Part shown: in pieces, positions 37,001 through 45,190 of the stretch
How positions within the stretch are numbered: position 1 is the first letter of the stretch
Layout of the letters: every line of letters starts with the position of its first letter
Source of the DNA: DATEKX01 sp963726785
GTDB taxonomy: Bacteria; Acidobacteriota; Blastocatellia; UBA7656
Length of the DNA: 64,000 nucleotides
Assembly (NCBI GenBank): GCA_963726785.1
Contig: CAVSDJ010000009.1
Span: 930,001 to 994,000 of the forward strand
Reading direction: 5' to 3'
Translations under genes and position numbers: made by a program
Notes under the pieces: model-generated
Seen by the model: the letters and a program-made list of their open reading frames with translations, nothing else
Database searches by the model: none
What the model was told of the DNA's origin: nothing

Positions 37001-40000
37001 CTTACTCCTCTCTCACCACTCCAGCAGATCATCGCCGGCCTGTTCTCTGTCATCCTCAAACGTCACCACATCAGAGTTGATGACAACTTCTTCGATCTCG
37101 GCGGCCACTCCCTTCTCGCCACTCAACTCGTCTCTCGCATCCGCGAACTCCTCGCCGTCGAACTCCCTCTCCGCTCCTTGTTCGAGTCTCCCACTGTCTC
37201 TGCTCTTGCTCAGGCCGTCGAGCGCGAACGCTCATCGGGTCGCGGCCTTCAATCGCCTCCAATCCTCGCCGTCAGCAGGCATCAACGTATACCGCTCTCC
37301 TACGCCCAGCAGCGGCTCTGGTTCATCCAGCAGCTTGACCCCCTCGCCTCCGCTTACAACATGCCCGCCGCCATCCGCTTCTCCGGGCCTGTCAACCTCA
37401 CCCTGCTCGCGCAGACGCTTTCAGAGATTGCCCGCCGCCACGAAGTCCTTCGCACTCGCCTGGTCACTGTTAACGGCCAGCCGGTTCAGGTCATCGACGC
37501 TCCGGCAGAGATCGAGCTTTCTGCCTGTGACCTCTCTTACCCGGAGGGCGATGATCAAACGCCTTCCGGACTTGAGCTTGTCGCCCGCCAGCTAGTCGCC
37601 GAGTTGACGAGCCGCCCCTTCGACCTCGAACGCGGGCCGGTCTGGAGGGCCTCGCTCATTGACCTCTCGCCGCTCGATCACCTGCTCGTAGTCTGCTTCC
37701 ATCACGTCGCTGGCGACGGGTGGTCAACCGGACTGCTAGTCAGCGAGTTCACCTCGCTTTATGAGAGCTATCGTGAAGGGAAGCAGTCCCGGCTTGCAGA
37801 GCTTGAAGTGCAGTATGCGGACTTCGCCGTGTGGCAGAGGGAGTGGCTTCAAGGCGAGGTGCTCCAACAGCAGATTGATTACTGGAAGCGACAGCTTGCC
37901 GCCGCGCCCGTGCTTGAGCTGCCGACAGACCGCCCCCGCCCCGCCATGGCTTCCCACCACGGAGAGGTGCTCAACTTCTCCTTCGGTGCCGACCTCACGG
38001 CCCGGCTCAACTCGCTGAGCCGGAGCGAAGGCGTGACCCTGTTTATGACGCTGCTTGCGGGGTTCCAGGCGCTGCTTGCTCGCCACTCGGGGCAGACCGA
38101 CATCCTCGTCGGCACGCCCGTATCGGGGCGGACTCGCGGCGAGACGGAAGGGCTGATCGGGTTCTTCGTAAACACGCTGGTTATGAGGACAGACCTGGGC
38201 GGGTCGCCGACGGTAGGGGAGTTGCTTGGGAGGGTGCGAGAGGTGTCGCTTGAAGCCTACTCGAATCAGGAGGTGCCGTTCGAGAAGCTGGTCGAGGAGT
38301 TGCAGCCGGAGCGGAGCTTGAGCTGGGAGCCTTTATTTCAGGTGATGTTGATACTGCAGAACGCGCCGAGAGTGGAAGGGGAGGTGCGAGGGATAGGAGT
38401 GAGGAAGGAGGAGGTGAGGAGGCAGAACGCGAAGTTCGACCTGACGCTTGTGATGACGGAAGCCGGGGGAGAGATCGTAGGAGGGCTGGAGTATGCGACG
38501 GACCTGTACGAGGGGAGGCGGATGAGGAGGATGATCGAGCAGTTGAGGCGGGTGATGGAGTGGATGTGTGAGGGGAGGGAGCGGGTGGTGAAGGAGGCGA
38601 GGCTGCTAAGCGAAGCAGAGATGCAGCAGGTGATGGTCGAATGGAACGAGACGAGGAGGAGATATGAGCTGGAGAAGAGCGTGGAGGAGAAGATAGAGGA
38701 GGAGGCGGCGAGGAGGCCTGAAAGGGTGGCGGTAGTGTGCGGGGAGGAGGAGGTGAGTTATGGGGAGCTGAGCAGGAGGGTGGGAGAGGTGGCGAGGTAT
38801 CTGAGGAGGCGAGGAGTAGGGCCAGAGGAGAAGGTAGGAGTGTGCGTGGAGCGAGGGGTGGAGATGGTGGTGGGAGTGCTGGGAGTGATGAGAGCTGGAG
38901 GAGCGTTCGTGCCGATGGACGCGAGGTATCCGGTCGAGCGGGTGAGATACATGATGGAGGACAGCGAGGCCAGGGTGGTGGTGACGCAGGAGAGAGTGAG
39001 AAGGAGGATGAGAAGAGAGGGGCTAGAGGAAGGAGGAGTGGAGTGGGTGAGCCTGGATAGGGAATGGGGGCGAGACAGTGATGAGGGCGAGGGTGTAAAC
39101 CCGGCGGAGGCGGGCAATCAACCGGAGGTGCACGCGGAGAAATCGGCTTATGAGGAGAAACGAGCACAAAAGGAGAATCTGGCGTATGTGATCTACACGT
39201 CAGGGTCAACGGGGAGGCCGAAAGGGGTAGGAGTGGAGAGGAGGGCGCTGACGAACTTCGTCGAGTCGATGAGCGAGCAGCCGGGCATGAAGGAAGGCGA
39301 CGTGTGGCTGGCGGTGACATCGCTGTCGTTCGACATCTCGATACTGGAGATGATGCTGCCGTTGGTGAGCGGGGCGAAGGTGGTCATAGCGAGCGGGGAA
39401 GAGGTAGGGGATGTGGAGCGATTGATGAGGTTGGTGGAGCAGAGCGGGGCGACGCACATGCAGGCAACGCCGTCAGGGTGGAGGGTGCTGATAGAGGGGG
39501 GATGGAGAGGAGACAAAGGGATGGTGGGGCTGTGCGGAGGAGAGGCGATGGGAGAGGCGATGGGGGAGGAGTTGGAGCAGAGGTGCGCAGAGGTGTGGAA
39601 CATGTACGGGCCGACGGAGACGACGATATGGTCGAGCGTGTGGAAGGTGAGAGGAGCAGGAGAGGGGGTGAAGATAGGGCGGGCGATAGGAAACACGGAG
39701 ATATACATACTCGATGAGAGGCAGGAGGCGGTAGGGATAGGAATAGAGGGGGAGGTGTACATAGGAGGAGAGGGGCTGGCGCGAGGGTATGTGAAGGAGA
39801 GGGAGAAGACGGCGGAGAGGTTCGTGGCGAGCGGGAAGGGAGAGGGAGAAGGAAGGAGGATGTATAGGACGGGAGATGTGGGGAGGTGGAGCGAGAGAGG
39901 GGAGATAGAGTACCGAGGGCGAGTGGATGAGCAGGTGAAGGTGAGAGGGTACAGGATAGAGCCGGGAGAGATAGAGGGTGTGATGGAGGAGCAGGAGTGG

Positions 40001-43000
40001 GTGAAGGAGTGTGCGGTGGCGGTCAGAGGAGAAGGCGATGACAAACGCCTAGTCGCTTATGTCGTGGCGTCCGGCAAAGAGCAGCCACGCACATCTGAAT
40101 TGAGACAGTATCTTCTTAGCAAGTTGCCAGACTACATGGTTCCTGCGGTGTTTGTCGAGATGTCAGAGTTGCCGCTAACGGCCAATGGAAAACTGAACCG
40201 CAAGGCTCTGCCCGCGCCATCAGTAGCAGTTGCGAACGGGGAGAGCGAAGAGCCGCGCACACCGGTAGAGGAGATATTATCAGGGATCATAGGCGAGGTG
40301 TTGAGGGTAGAGCGAGTCGGAGTAGAAGAGAACTTCTTCGAGCTTGGCGGCCACTCGCTGCTGGCCACGCAGGCAATCTCGCGGGTGAGAGAAGTATTAC
40401 AGGTGGAGTTGCCTTTACGCGCTCTATTTGAGAGTCCAACGATAGAGGGATTGGCCAAAGCGGTTGAGCGAGAGCGAAGCGCGAGCAGGCAGATGGATGC
40501 TCCTGCGATAACAGCAGTGAGCAGAGATAGAGAGTTGCCCTTGTCATACGCGCAGCAGAGGCTGTGGTTCATACAGCAGCTAGAGCCAGAGAGCGCAGCT
40601 TACAACATCCCGCTGTCGGTGAGGCTAGAAGGCGAGATGAATCAGACAGCGCTGCGCCATAGCTTGGCCGAGATGGCACGACGTCACGAGGTGCTGCGCA
40701 CAAGATTCGAGTCGCGAGACGGGCTGCCCGTGCAGGTGATTGACGAGCCGTGCGAGATCGAGTTCCCGATTTGGGATGTGAGCGAACTGGCTGTAGACGA
40801 GCGAGATCAGAGAGCTAGAGAGATCGCTCGTCAGGAATCACAACGGGCATTCGATCTGGAGCGAGGGCCGGTGTGGAGAGCCGCACTTATACAGTTAGGG
40901 GCGTATGATAACGTGCTGCTATTGAACATCCACCACGTGGCGAGCGATGGATGGTCAACAGGTCTGATGATCAAAGAGTTCACCGCGCTCTATGAGAATT
41001 ATCGTGATGGGAAACAGTCTCAGCTTGCCGAGCTGGAGGTGCAGTACGCGGACTTCGCGCTGTGGCAGAGGGAGTGGCTGACGGGCGAGGTGCTCGAAGA
41101 GCAAATGGGCTACTGGCGGCGACAGTTGGCAGGCATGTCTATGCTTGAGCTGCCGACAGACAATCCCCGCCCACCCTTCGCCAGCCATCGCGGGGCACAA
41201 CTGCCCTTCATCCTTTCAGCCGAGCTGACCCAGCAACTCAGGACGTTGAGCCGGAGAGAAGGGGTGACGCTGTTTATGACATTGGTTGCCGCCTTCCAGA
41301 CTACGCTTGGCCGCCACGCAGGCCAGCAGGACGTGGTCTTGGGAACAGACCTTGCCAACCGCAACCGCCTGCAGACGGAATCTCTGATCGGCTTCTTCGT
41401 TAATCAACTGATATTGCGCACTGATTTATCGAAAGCCTCAAGCTTGAGAGATTTGTTGAAGCAGGTCAGAGAGAGGACGCTTGAGGCATACGCACATCAG
41501 GACGTGCCGTTTGAGAAGGTGGTCGAGGAGCTACAGCCAGAGCGAGAGATGAATCGGTCGCCGCTGTTCGATGTGAAGCTGGTATTGGGGAATGCGAGGC
41601 AGGAGGAGTTGAGGCTTGGAGGAGTGAAGGTGGGCGGGTTCGGCGCTGATTATGGGGTTGCGAGATTCGACCTCACGCTGACGTTGAGTGAAGATGAAAC
41701 GGGAGTGAGCGGGATCGCGAAGTACGCAACAGACCTTTTTGAAAGCTCAAGCATCGAGCGGCTGATGGGACAGATGCGGCTGGCGCTTGAAGCCATGGTT
41801 AGCGATGTCCGGCAGCCGATAGCAGAGGTCTCGTTGATGACGGCTGCTCAACGGCAGCAGATGCTGATTGAGTGGAACGACACTCGGTGCGAATTTGGAG
41901 AGTTGCCTTGCGTGCACGAGTTGTTCGAGCGACAGGCTGAACAGAGGCCTGATGCAATTGCCGTTAACTTTAACGAGCAGAGGTTGAGCTATGGTGAGTT
42001 GAGCAGTCGTTCAAACCAGCTTGCCCACTATCTATGCCACCTCGGCGTCGGCCCAGAGGTGTGCGTAGTCCTGTGCCTTGAGCGGAGCCTTGAGATGGTC
42101 GTCGCCTTGTTCGGTGTGCTAAAGGCAGGCGGCGCATACCTCCCGCTCGACGTTGCCTCTCCGCAAGAACGCCTTGCCTGGATGCTATCGGATGCCAGCG
42201 CCTCGATACTTTTGACCAAGCAGCGATGGCTGGCTTCCCTGCCGCAATCACCCGTGTGGACCATCTGCCTTGATGCGGATTGGGAGGCTATCGCCGATTT
42301 CAGCACTGAGCCTGTTGCCAGCGAAGTGACGCCCTCCAACCTCGCTTATCTGCTCTACACTTCCGGCTCGACCGGTCAGCCGAAGGCCGTGATGATCGAG
42401 CACAGAAACCTCAACAACTATTTATGGTGGTGTCGCGAGAGCTTGCTTAAGGACTCGACTCGGAGCTTGCCGATGACGACAAGGCTGACCTTCGACGCGG
42501 CTCTGAAGCAACTCTTCACTCCGCTGGTAAGAGGCGGGGAGTTGACGATCATAGCGGAAAAAAGTGTCACCGACCCGGAAGAGCTTTTAGCGGCGTTGAG
42601 AGCAGAGAGGCGGGCGGCGCTCAATTGTGTGCCGTCATTGTGGGGAGCGATCTTTGAGGTTGCTGGCGAAGCGGGAGAGGGCCTGCCAACGGGTCTTGCG
42701 AGCTTGTATGTGGGAGGCGAACGGCTGAGTGAGAAGTTGGTAAGGCGCACGCTGGCAAGGCTGCCGGGTGTGGAGATATGGAATCTGTACGGGCCGACGG
42801 AGGTGACAGCCAACACAAGCATCAGCCGTGTCAGCGAAGAAAAGCGTGTGAGCATAGGGCGGCCAATAGCTAATACGCGTGTCTACGTGCTGGACAGAGA
42901 AATGAGAGCGGTCGGAGTTGGTGCGCGAGAGGAATTATACATAGGTGGAGCGGGAGTGGCGCGAGGCTACTGGGGGCGACCAGACTTGACGGCAGAGAAG

Positions 43001-45190
43001 TTTGTGCCGGATGGGGCGAGTTGCGAGATGGGAGCGAGGCTCTACAGGAGCGGGGACGAGGTGAGGTGGTGTGGAGATGGGGATCTGGAGTTTGTGGGAA
43101 GAGGCGATGAGCAGGTAAAGGTGCGAGGGTATCGGATAGAGCTGGGAGAAATAGAAGCGGCGCTGATGAAACACGGAGCAGTCAAGCAGTGTGTGGTGAG
43201 CGCACGCGAAGACAAAGAAAGTGAAAAGCGGTTGGTGGCTTACGTTGTAGGATCAGAGGGATGGCAGGTCGAGAGTCAGCAGTTGAGGGAGTACCTGCGA
43301 GGGAAGCTGCCGGACTACATGGTGCCTGCGGCGTTTGTCGAGCTGCGGGAATTGCCGCTGATGCCGAACGGAAAGATAGACCGCAAGGCGCTGCCCGCGC
43401 CAGGAGCCATCACGGCAGCGGCGGCGGGTGCGGCTCCGATGACGGCAGTCGAAGAGATCATATCAGGGATCATAGGCGAGGTGCTGAAGGTAGAGCGAGT
43501 CGGAGTTGAGGATAACTTCTTCGAGCTTGGTGGTCATTCTTTGCTTGCCACGCAAGTAGTCTCGCGTGTGCGAGAGGCGTTGCAGGTAGAAGTGGCGCTG
43601 GGCGAGTTGTTCGAGAGTCCGACAGTGGCCGGGCTTGCCGAGGCCGTGGAGCGGGAACGCAATGCGGGCAGGCAAGTGAACTCACCGCCAATCGAGCCTG
43701 TGGGCAGAGATCGGGAATTGCCCCTGTCATATTCGCAACAGAGGCTGTGGTTCATACACCAACTCGAACCCGGAAGCGCCGCATACCACCTCCCGCTGGC
43801 GGTGCGTTTGCAGGGAGCGATGAATGTGTCAGCACTGCGGCAGAGCCTTTCTGAGATAGCTCGCCGTCACGAAGTGCTGCGCACTAAATTCGATGCGCGC
43901 GATGGCCGTCCTATGCAGGTCATTGATGAGCCGGGCGAGATCGCATTGCCGGTCTGGGACATCAGCGAGTTGAAAGAGGATGGCCGCCATCAGCGCGTGC
44001 GCGAGATCGTGGCGCGGGAAACGGGTCGGCCCTTTGATCTGGAGCGAGGGCCGATGTGGAGAGCGGCGCTCGTGCGGCTGGGCGGAGAAGATCATGCGCT
44101 GCTGGTGTGCCTGCACCACGTCGCAAGCGATGGATGGTCAACGGGGCTGCTCGTAAGCGAATTCACCACGCTTTATGAAAGCTACAGACAGGGACAGAGT
44201 TCCCCGCTTCCAGAGCTTGAAGTGCAGTATGCAGACTTTGCCGTCTGGCAGAGAGAGTGGCTGACGGGCGAAGTGCTCGAAGAGCAGATCGAATACTGGA
44301 AACGACAACTCGCCGCAGTGCCCGTGCTTGAGCTTCCGGCTGACCGTTGGCGACCGCCTGTGGCGAGCTATCGCGGGGCGACTCTCCCCTTGAGATTATC
44401 GCAAGACCTGACGCAGGGGATTAAGACGCTGAGCCAGCAACACGGGGTCACTCCGTTTATGACCTTGCTGGCCGCCTTCAATGTGCTCTTGTCAAGGTAC
44501 AGCGGGCAGGAAGACATTTCGGTGGGCAGCCCTATCGCCAACCGCAACAGGAAGGAAGTCGAAAGGCTGATCGGTAATTTTGCTAACACGCTGGTGATGA
44601 GGAGTGATTTAAGCGGCAACCCTCCATTCGTTGAGCTTCTGGCCCGTGTGCGCGAAGTCACGCTCGATGCCTATACACGTCAGGACCTGCCGTTTGAAAA
44701 GCTGGTCGAAGACCTGCAACCGGAGCGCAATCTCAGTCATAACCCATTGTTCCAGGTGCTGCTGGGCTTGCACAATCTGCCGAGCCAACCGGGCAAACTG
44801 CCTTCCCTGAGCGTCAGCCGGATGACGTCTGAGCGTGTGGCAGCGCGATTCGATCTCTCGCTGGATTTACAGGAGACGGGCGAAGAATTGAACGGAATAA
44901 TTGAGTACAGCACTGACCTGTTTGAGTTCTCGACCATCACGCGGATGGCCGGACATTTCGCTAACCTGCTGGAGGACTGCATCGCCGAGCCGGAGCGCCC
45001 CCTCGCCTACTTACGGCTGCTTGCGCCTTCCGAGACGGCACAACTGGTCGCTTCGTTGAGCGGCAAAAAGCTCTCCTGCTGGCCGGGGCAGGATCAGACT
45101 ATGCACGAACTGATCGAGGCGCAGGTTGAGCGTCGCTTTGATGCCATCGCCGTAGTGTATGAAGAGGAACAGGTCTCTTCGGAGAGATGA
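34100..45190 (+). CDS. NRPS C*-A-T-C-A(Gly)-T-C-A-T-C-A(start); frameshifted at 3' end
   Basis: 3696 residues. The protein opens with a divergent C-like domain (about 5-450) in which HHxxxDG has become PAMHGDG, so normal condensation is unlikely. Next come A (about 460-965; code D-S-W-Y-I-G-S-I-A-K, unassigned), T (serine 1004), C (HHVAGDG), A with the Gly code D-I-L-Q-L-G-M-I-W-K, T (serine 2086), C (HHVASDG), A with code D-A-K-C-Y-G-L-A-N-K, T (serine 3147), C (HHVASDG) and the first residues of another A domain. The frame then reads QVSSER and stops. The rest of that A domain is in the next entry, and one added base near 45178-45182 restores it. Composition changes sharply inside the gene: about 36980-37740 is pyrimidine-rich and 38170-40040 purine-rich on the coding strand. 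Confidence 0.92.
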   Translation: MATQVMEGFRLSPQQARLWQLQQASKGAFYKAHGLVRIEGDLDSRALEQAFNALISRQEILRTGFTYLPGMAIPVQVISNSGSVIIKKYDLRGSDSEEQRQRVERLYLDGLHREFDYQEPSILDVSLIALGDFKHAMIVSLPAMHGDGDSLISLIRELSQEYGSQSDNDTNGVDRIQYADVAEVFNTLLESEETRTGREYWRKKRARSTLDFKIGLESEREDANSFSPAVIKRTISSNRALLLEDLARRCETSLQGLLLTCWAVLIWRLSGRTDITIGTLYDGRTFEGLDSAIGLFARYLPLEFHLGRGLTFADALSQAELVTCDSYDRQNYFNWDAAQGSIADPSRPPFYSVCFDFHRRDAAYSGSGIRLSIEKLFSCIDGFKIRLSCAQTEDALSAEFYYDAALFQEGDVCRLAEQYLALLENVAKDMRADVAALEMLGEEERRLVLHEFQGSNKNYETGTIHQRIEEQAERIPDATALVYEDHHVSYATFNRRANQLAHYLIRKGVGPESLVGISMERSPAMAIGLLATLKAGGGYLPLDPEYPAERLAFMLQDAGAEVLLTQEGLREMFPAYEREVMPVECLWEIIAGESDENPSISVTAENLAYVIYTSGSTGRPKGAMVTHAGVYNCISTMQDIYQLDGSDKFLFKTSLNFDSSVWEYFWPLWVGGSVVITRSRDHLDTRYLVNVIVGQQVTSIYFVPSMLSVFLTERSVRNCNTLRRVICGGESLTAETMQSFFANLSADLHHSYGPTETSIAASEWTCARGWERPLAPIGMPLTNTQILLLDSEGGLVPVKITGEMSIAGSGLGRGYLNRPDITAERFAPHPFSLEPGTRLYKSGDLGRFLPGGEIEFLGRVDHQVKLRGQRIELGEIEAVLREFGAGEAVVVVRETRSDDKVLTAYITQGRATLISTADMTAQLKQRLPDYMVPAEIVILDKMPLTPSGKVDRKGLPEPQTTDSFSPDLTPLSPLQQIIAGLFSVILKRHHIRVDDNFFDLGGHSLLATQLVSRIRELLAVELPLRSLFESPTVSALAQAVERERSSGRGLQSPPILAVSRHQRIPLSYAQQRLWFIQQLDPLASAYNMPAAIRFSGPVNLTLLAQTLSEIARRHEVLRTRLVTVNGQPVQVIDAPAEIELSACDLSYPEGDDQTPSGLELVARQLVAELTSRPFDLERGPVWRASLIDLSPLDHLLVVCFHHVAGDGWSTGLLVSEFTSLYESYREGKQSRLAELEVQYADFAVWQREWLQGEVLQQQIDYWKRQLAAAPVLELPTDRPRPAMASHHGEVLNFSFGADLTARLNSLSRSEGVTLFMTLLAGFQALLARHSGQTDILVGTPVSGRTRGETEGLIGFFVNTLVMRTDLGGSPTVGELLGRVREVSLEAYSNQEVPFEKLVEELQPERSLSWEPLFQVMLILQNAPRVEGEVRGIGVRKEEVRRQNAKFDLTLVMTEAGGEIVGGLEYATDLYEGRRMRRMIEQLRRVMEWMCEGRERVVKEARLLSEAEMQQVMVEWNETRRRYELEKSVEEKIEEEAARRPERVAVVCGEEEVSYGELSRRVGEVARYLRRRGVGPEEKVGVCVERGVEMVVGVLGVMRAGGAFVPMDARYPVERVRYMMEDSEARVVVTQERVRRRMRREGLEEGGVEWVSLDREWGRDSDEGEGVNPAEAGNQPEVHAEKSAYEEKRAQKENLAYVIYTSGSTGRPKGVGVERRALTNFVESMSEQPGMKEGDVWLAVTSLSFDISILEMMLPLVSGAKVVIASGEEVGDVERLMRLVEQSGATHMQATPSGWRVLIEGGWRGDKGMVGLCGGEAMGEAMGEELEQRCAEVWNMYGPTETTIWSSVWKVRGAGEGVKIGRAIGNTEIYILDERQEAVGIGIEGEVYIGGEGLARGYVKEREKTAERFVASGKGEGEGRRMYRTGDVGRWSERGEIEYRGRVDEQVKVRGYRIEPGEIEGVMEEQEWVKECAVAVRGEGDDKRLVAYVVASGKEQPRTSELRQYLLSKLPDYMVPAVFVEMSELPLTANGKLNRKALPAPSVAVANGESEEPRTPVEEILSGIIGEVLRVERVGVEENFFELGGHSLLATQAISRVREVLQVELPLRALFESPTIEGLAKAVERERSASRQMDAPAITAVSRDRELPLSYAQQRLWFIQQLEPESAAYNIPLSVRLEGEMNQTALRHSLAEMARRHEVLRTRFESRDGLPVQVIDEPCEIEFPIWDVSELAVDERDQRAREIARQESQRAFDLERGPVWRAALIQLGAYDNVLLLNIHHVASDGWSTGLMIKEFTALYENYRDGKQSQLAELEVQYADFALWQREWLTGEVLEEQMGYWRRQLAGMSMLELPTDNPRPPFASHRGAQLPFILSAELTQQLRTLSRREGVTLFMTLVAAFQTTLGRHAGQQDVVLGTDLANRNRLQTESLIGFFVNQLILRTDLSKASSLRDLLKQVRERTLEAYAHQDVPFEKVVEELQPEREMNRSPLFDVKLVLGNARQEELRLGGVKVGGFGADYGVARFDLTLTLSEDETGVSGIAKYATDLFESSSIERLMGQMRLALEAMVSDVRQPIAEVSLMTAAQRQQMLIEWNDTRCEFGELPCVHELFERQAEQRPDAIAVNFNEQRLSYGELSSRSNQLAHYLCHLGVGPEVCVVLCLERSLEMVVALFGVLKAGGAYLPLDVASPQERLAWMLSDASASILLTKQRWLASLPQSPVWTICLDADWEAIADFSTEPVASEVTPSNLAYLLYTSGSTGQPKAVMIEHRNLNNYLWWCRESLLKDSTRSLPMTTRLTFDAALKQLFTPLVRGGELTIIAEKSVTDPEELLAALRAERRAALNCVPSLWGAIFEVAGEAGEGLPTGLASLYVGGERLSEKLVRRTLARLPGVEIWNLYGPTEVTANTSISRVSEEKRVSIGRPIANTRVYVLDREMRAVGVGAREELYIGGAGVARGYWGRPDLTAEKFVPDGASCEMGARLYRSGDEVRWCGDGDLEFVGRGDEQVKVRGYRIELGEIEAALMKHGAVKQCVVSAREDKESEKRLVAYVVGSEGWQVESQQLREYLRGKLPDYMVPAAFVELRELPLMPNGKIDRKALPAPGAITAAAAGAAPMTAVEEIISGIIGEVLKVERVGVEDNFFELGGHSLLATQVVSRVREALQVEVALGELFESPTVAGLAEAVERERNAGRQVNSPPIEPVGRDRELPLSYSQQRLWFIHQLEPGSAAYHLPLAVRLQGAMNVSALRQSLSEIARRHEVLRTKFDARDGRPMQVIDEPGEIALPVWDISELKEDGRHQRVREIVARETGRPFDLERGPMWRAALVRLGGEDHALLVCLHHVASDGWSTGLLVSEFTTLYESYRQGQSSPLPELEVQYADFAVWQREWLTGEVLEEQIEYWKRQLAAVPVLELPADRWRPPVASYRGATLPLRLSQDLTQGIKTLSQQHGVTPFMTLLAAFNVLLSRYSGQEDISVGSPIANRNRKEVERLIGNFANTLVMRSDLSGNPPFVELLARVREVTLDAYTRQDLPFEKLVEDLQPERNLSHNPLFQVLLGLHNLPSQPGKLPSLSVSRMTSERVAARFDLSLDLQETGEELNGIIEYSTDLFEFSTITRMAGHFANLLEDCIAEPERPLAYLRLLAPSETAQLVASLSGKKLSCWPGQDQTMHELIEAQVERRFDAIAVVYEEEQVSSER
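34115..35440 (+). other. C* domain: C-like fold without HHxxxDG histidines (interface-like)
   Basis: It has the C-domain layout, including LSPQQARLWQLQQ at the start and DITIGTLYDGR and LGLF-like segments in the C-terminal lobe. The active site reads PAMHGDGDS instead of HHVASDGWS, so both catalytic-position histidines are gone. It precedes a normal A-T pair and directly follows the dioxygenase gene. Inferred role: recruiting the hydroxylase to the adjacent T domain. Confidence 0.75.
35480..37230 (+). other. Module 8 (A-T after C*), substrate unassigned, candidate hydroxylated residue
   Basis: A about 35480-36990, T serine 37109-37111. The pocket reads D-S-W-Y-I-G-S-I-A-K and does not match the usual Asp code (DLTKVGHIGK). 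If the dioxygenase acts on this module, its residue would be hydroxylated. Confidence 0.75.
37290..40480 (+). other. Module 9 (C-A-T), predicted Gly
   Basis: C about 37290-38640 (HHVAGDG), A about 38660-40220, T serine 40355-40357. The code D-I-L-Q-L-G-M-I-W-K is a Gly code and nearly identical to the luciferase-containing domain at the left edge. No luciferase insert is present here. The A domain is extremely rich in GAG, AGG and GGA codons. Confidence 0.82.
40530..43660 (+). other. Module 10 (C-A-T), substrate unassigned (same class as module 3)
   Basis: C about 40530-41860, A about 41890-43410, T serine 43538-43540. The code D-A-K-C-Y-G-L-A-N-K differs from module 3 at only two aromatic/aliphatic positions. 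Confidence 0.82.
41260..41640 (+). repeat. C-domain repeat tract (pairs with 58690-59075)
   Basis: About 380 nt of the C-domain C-terminal lobe are almost identical to the tract at 58690-59075, with only scattered single-base differences, although the following A domains are unrelated. Confidence 0.83.

Noticed and set aside
38181..39320. Minus-strand open frame of 379 codons
   Set aside because: It is the antisense of a purine-rich A domain. The product is low-complexity Ser/Pro with no domain, and the plus strand encodes clear NRPS motifs.
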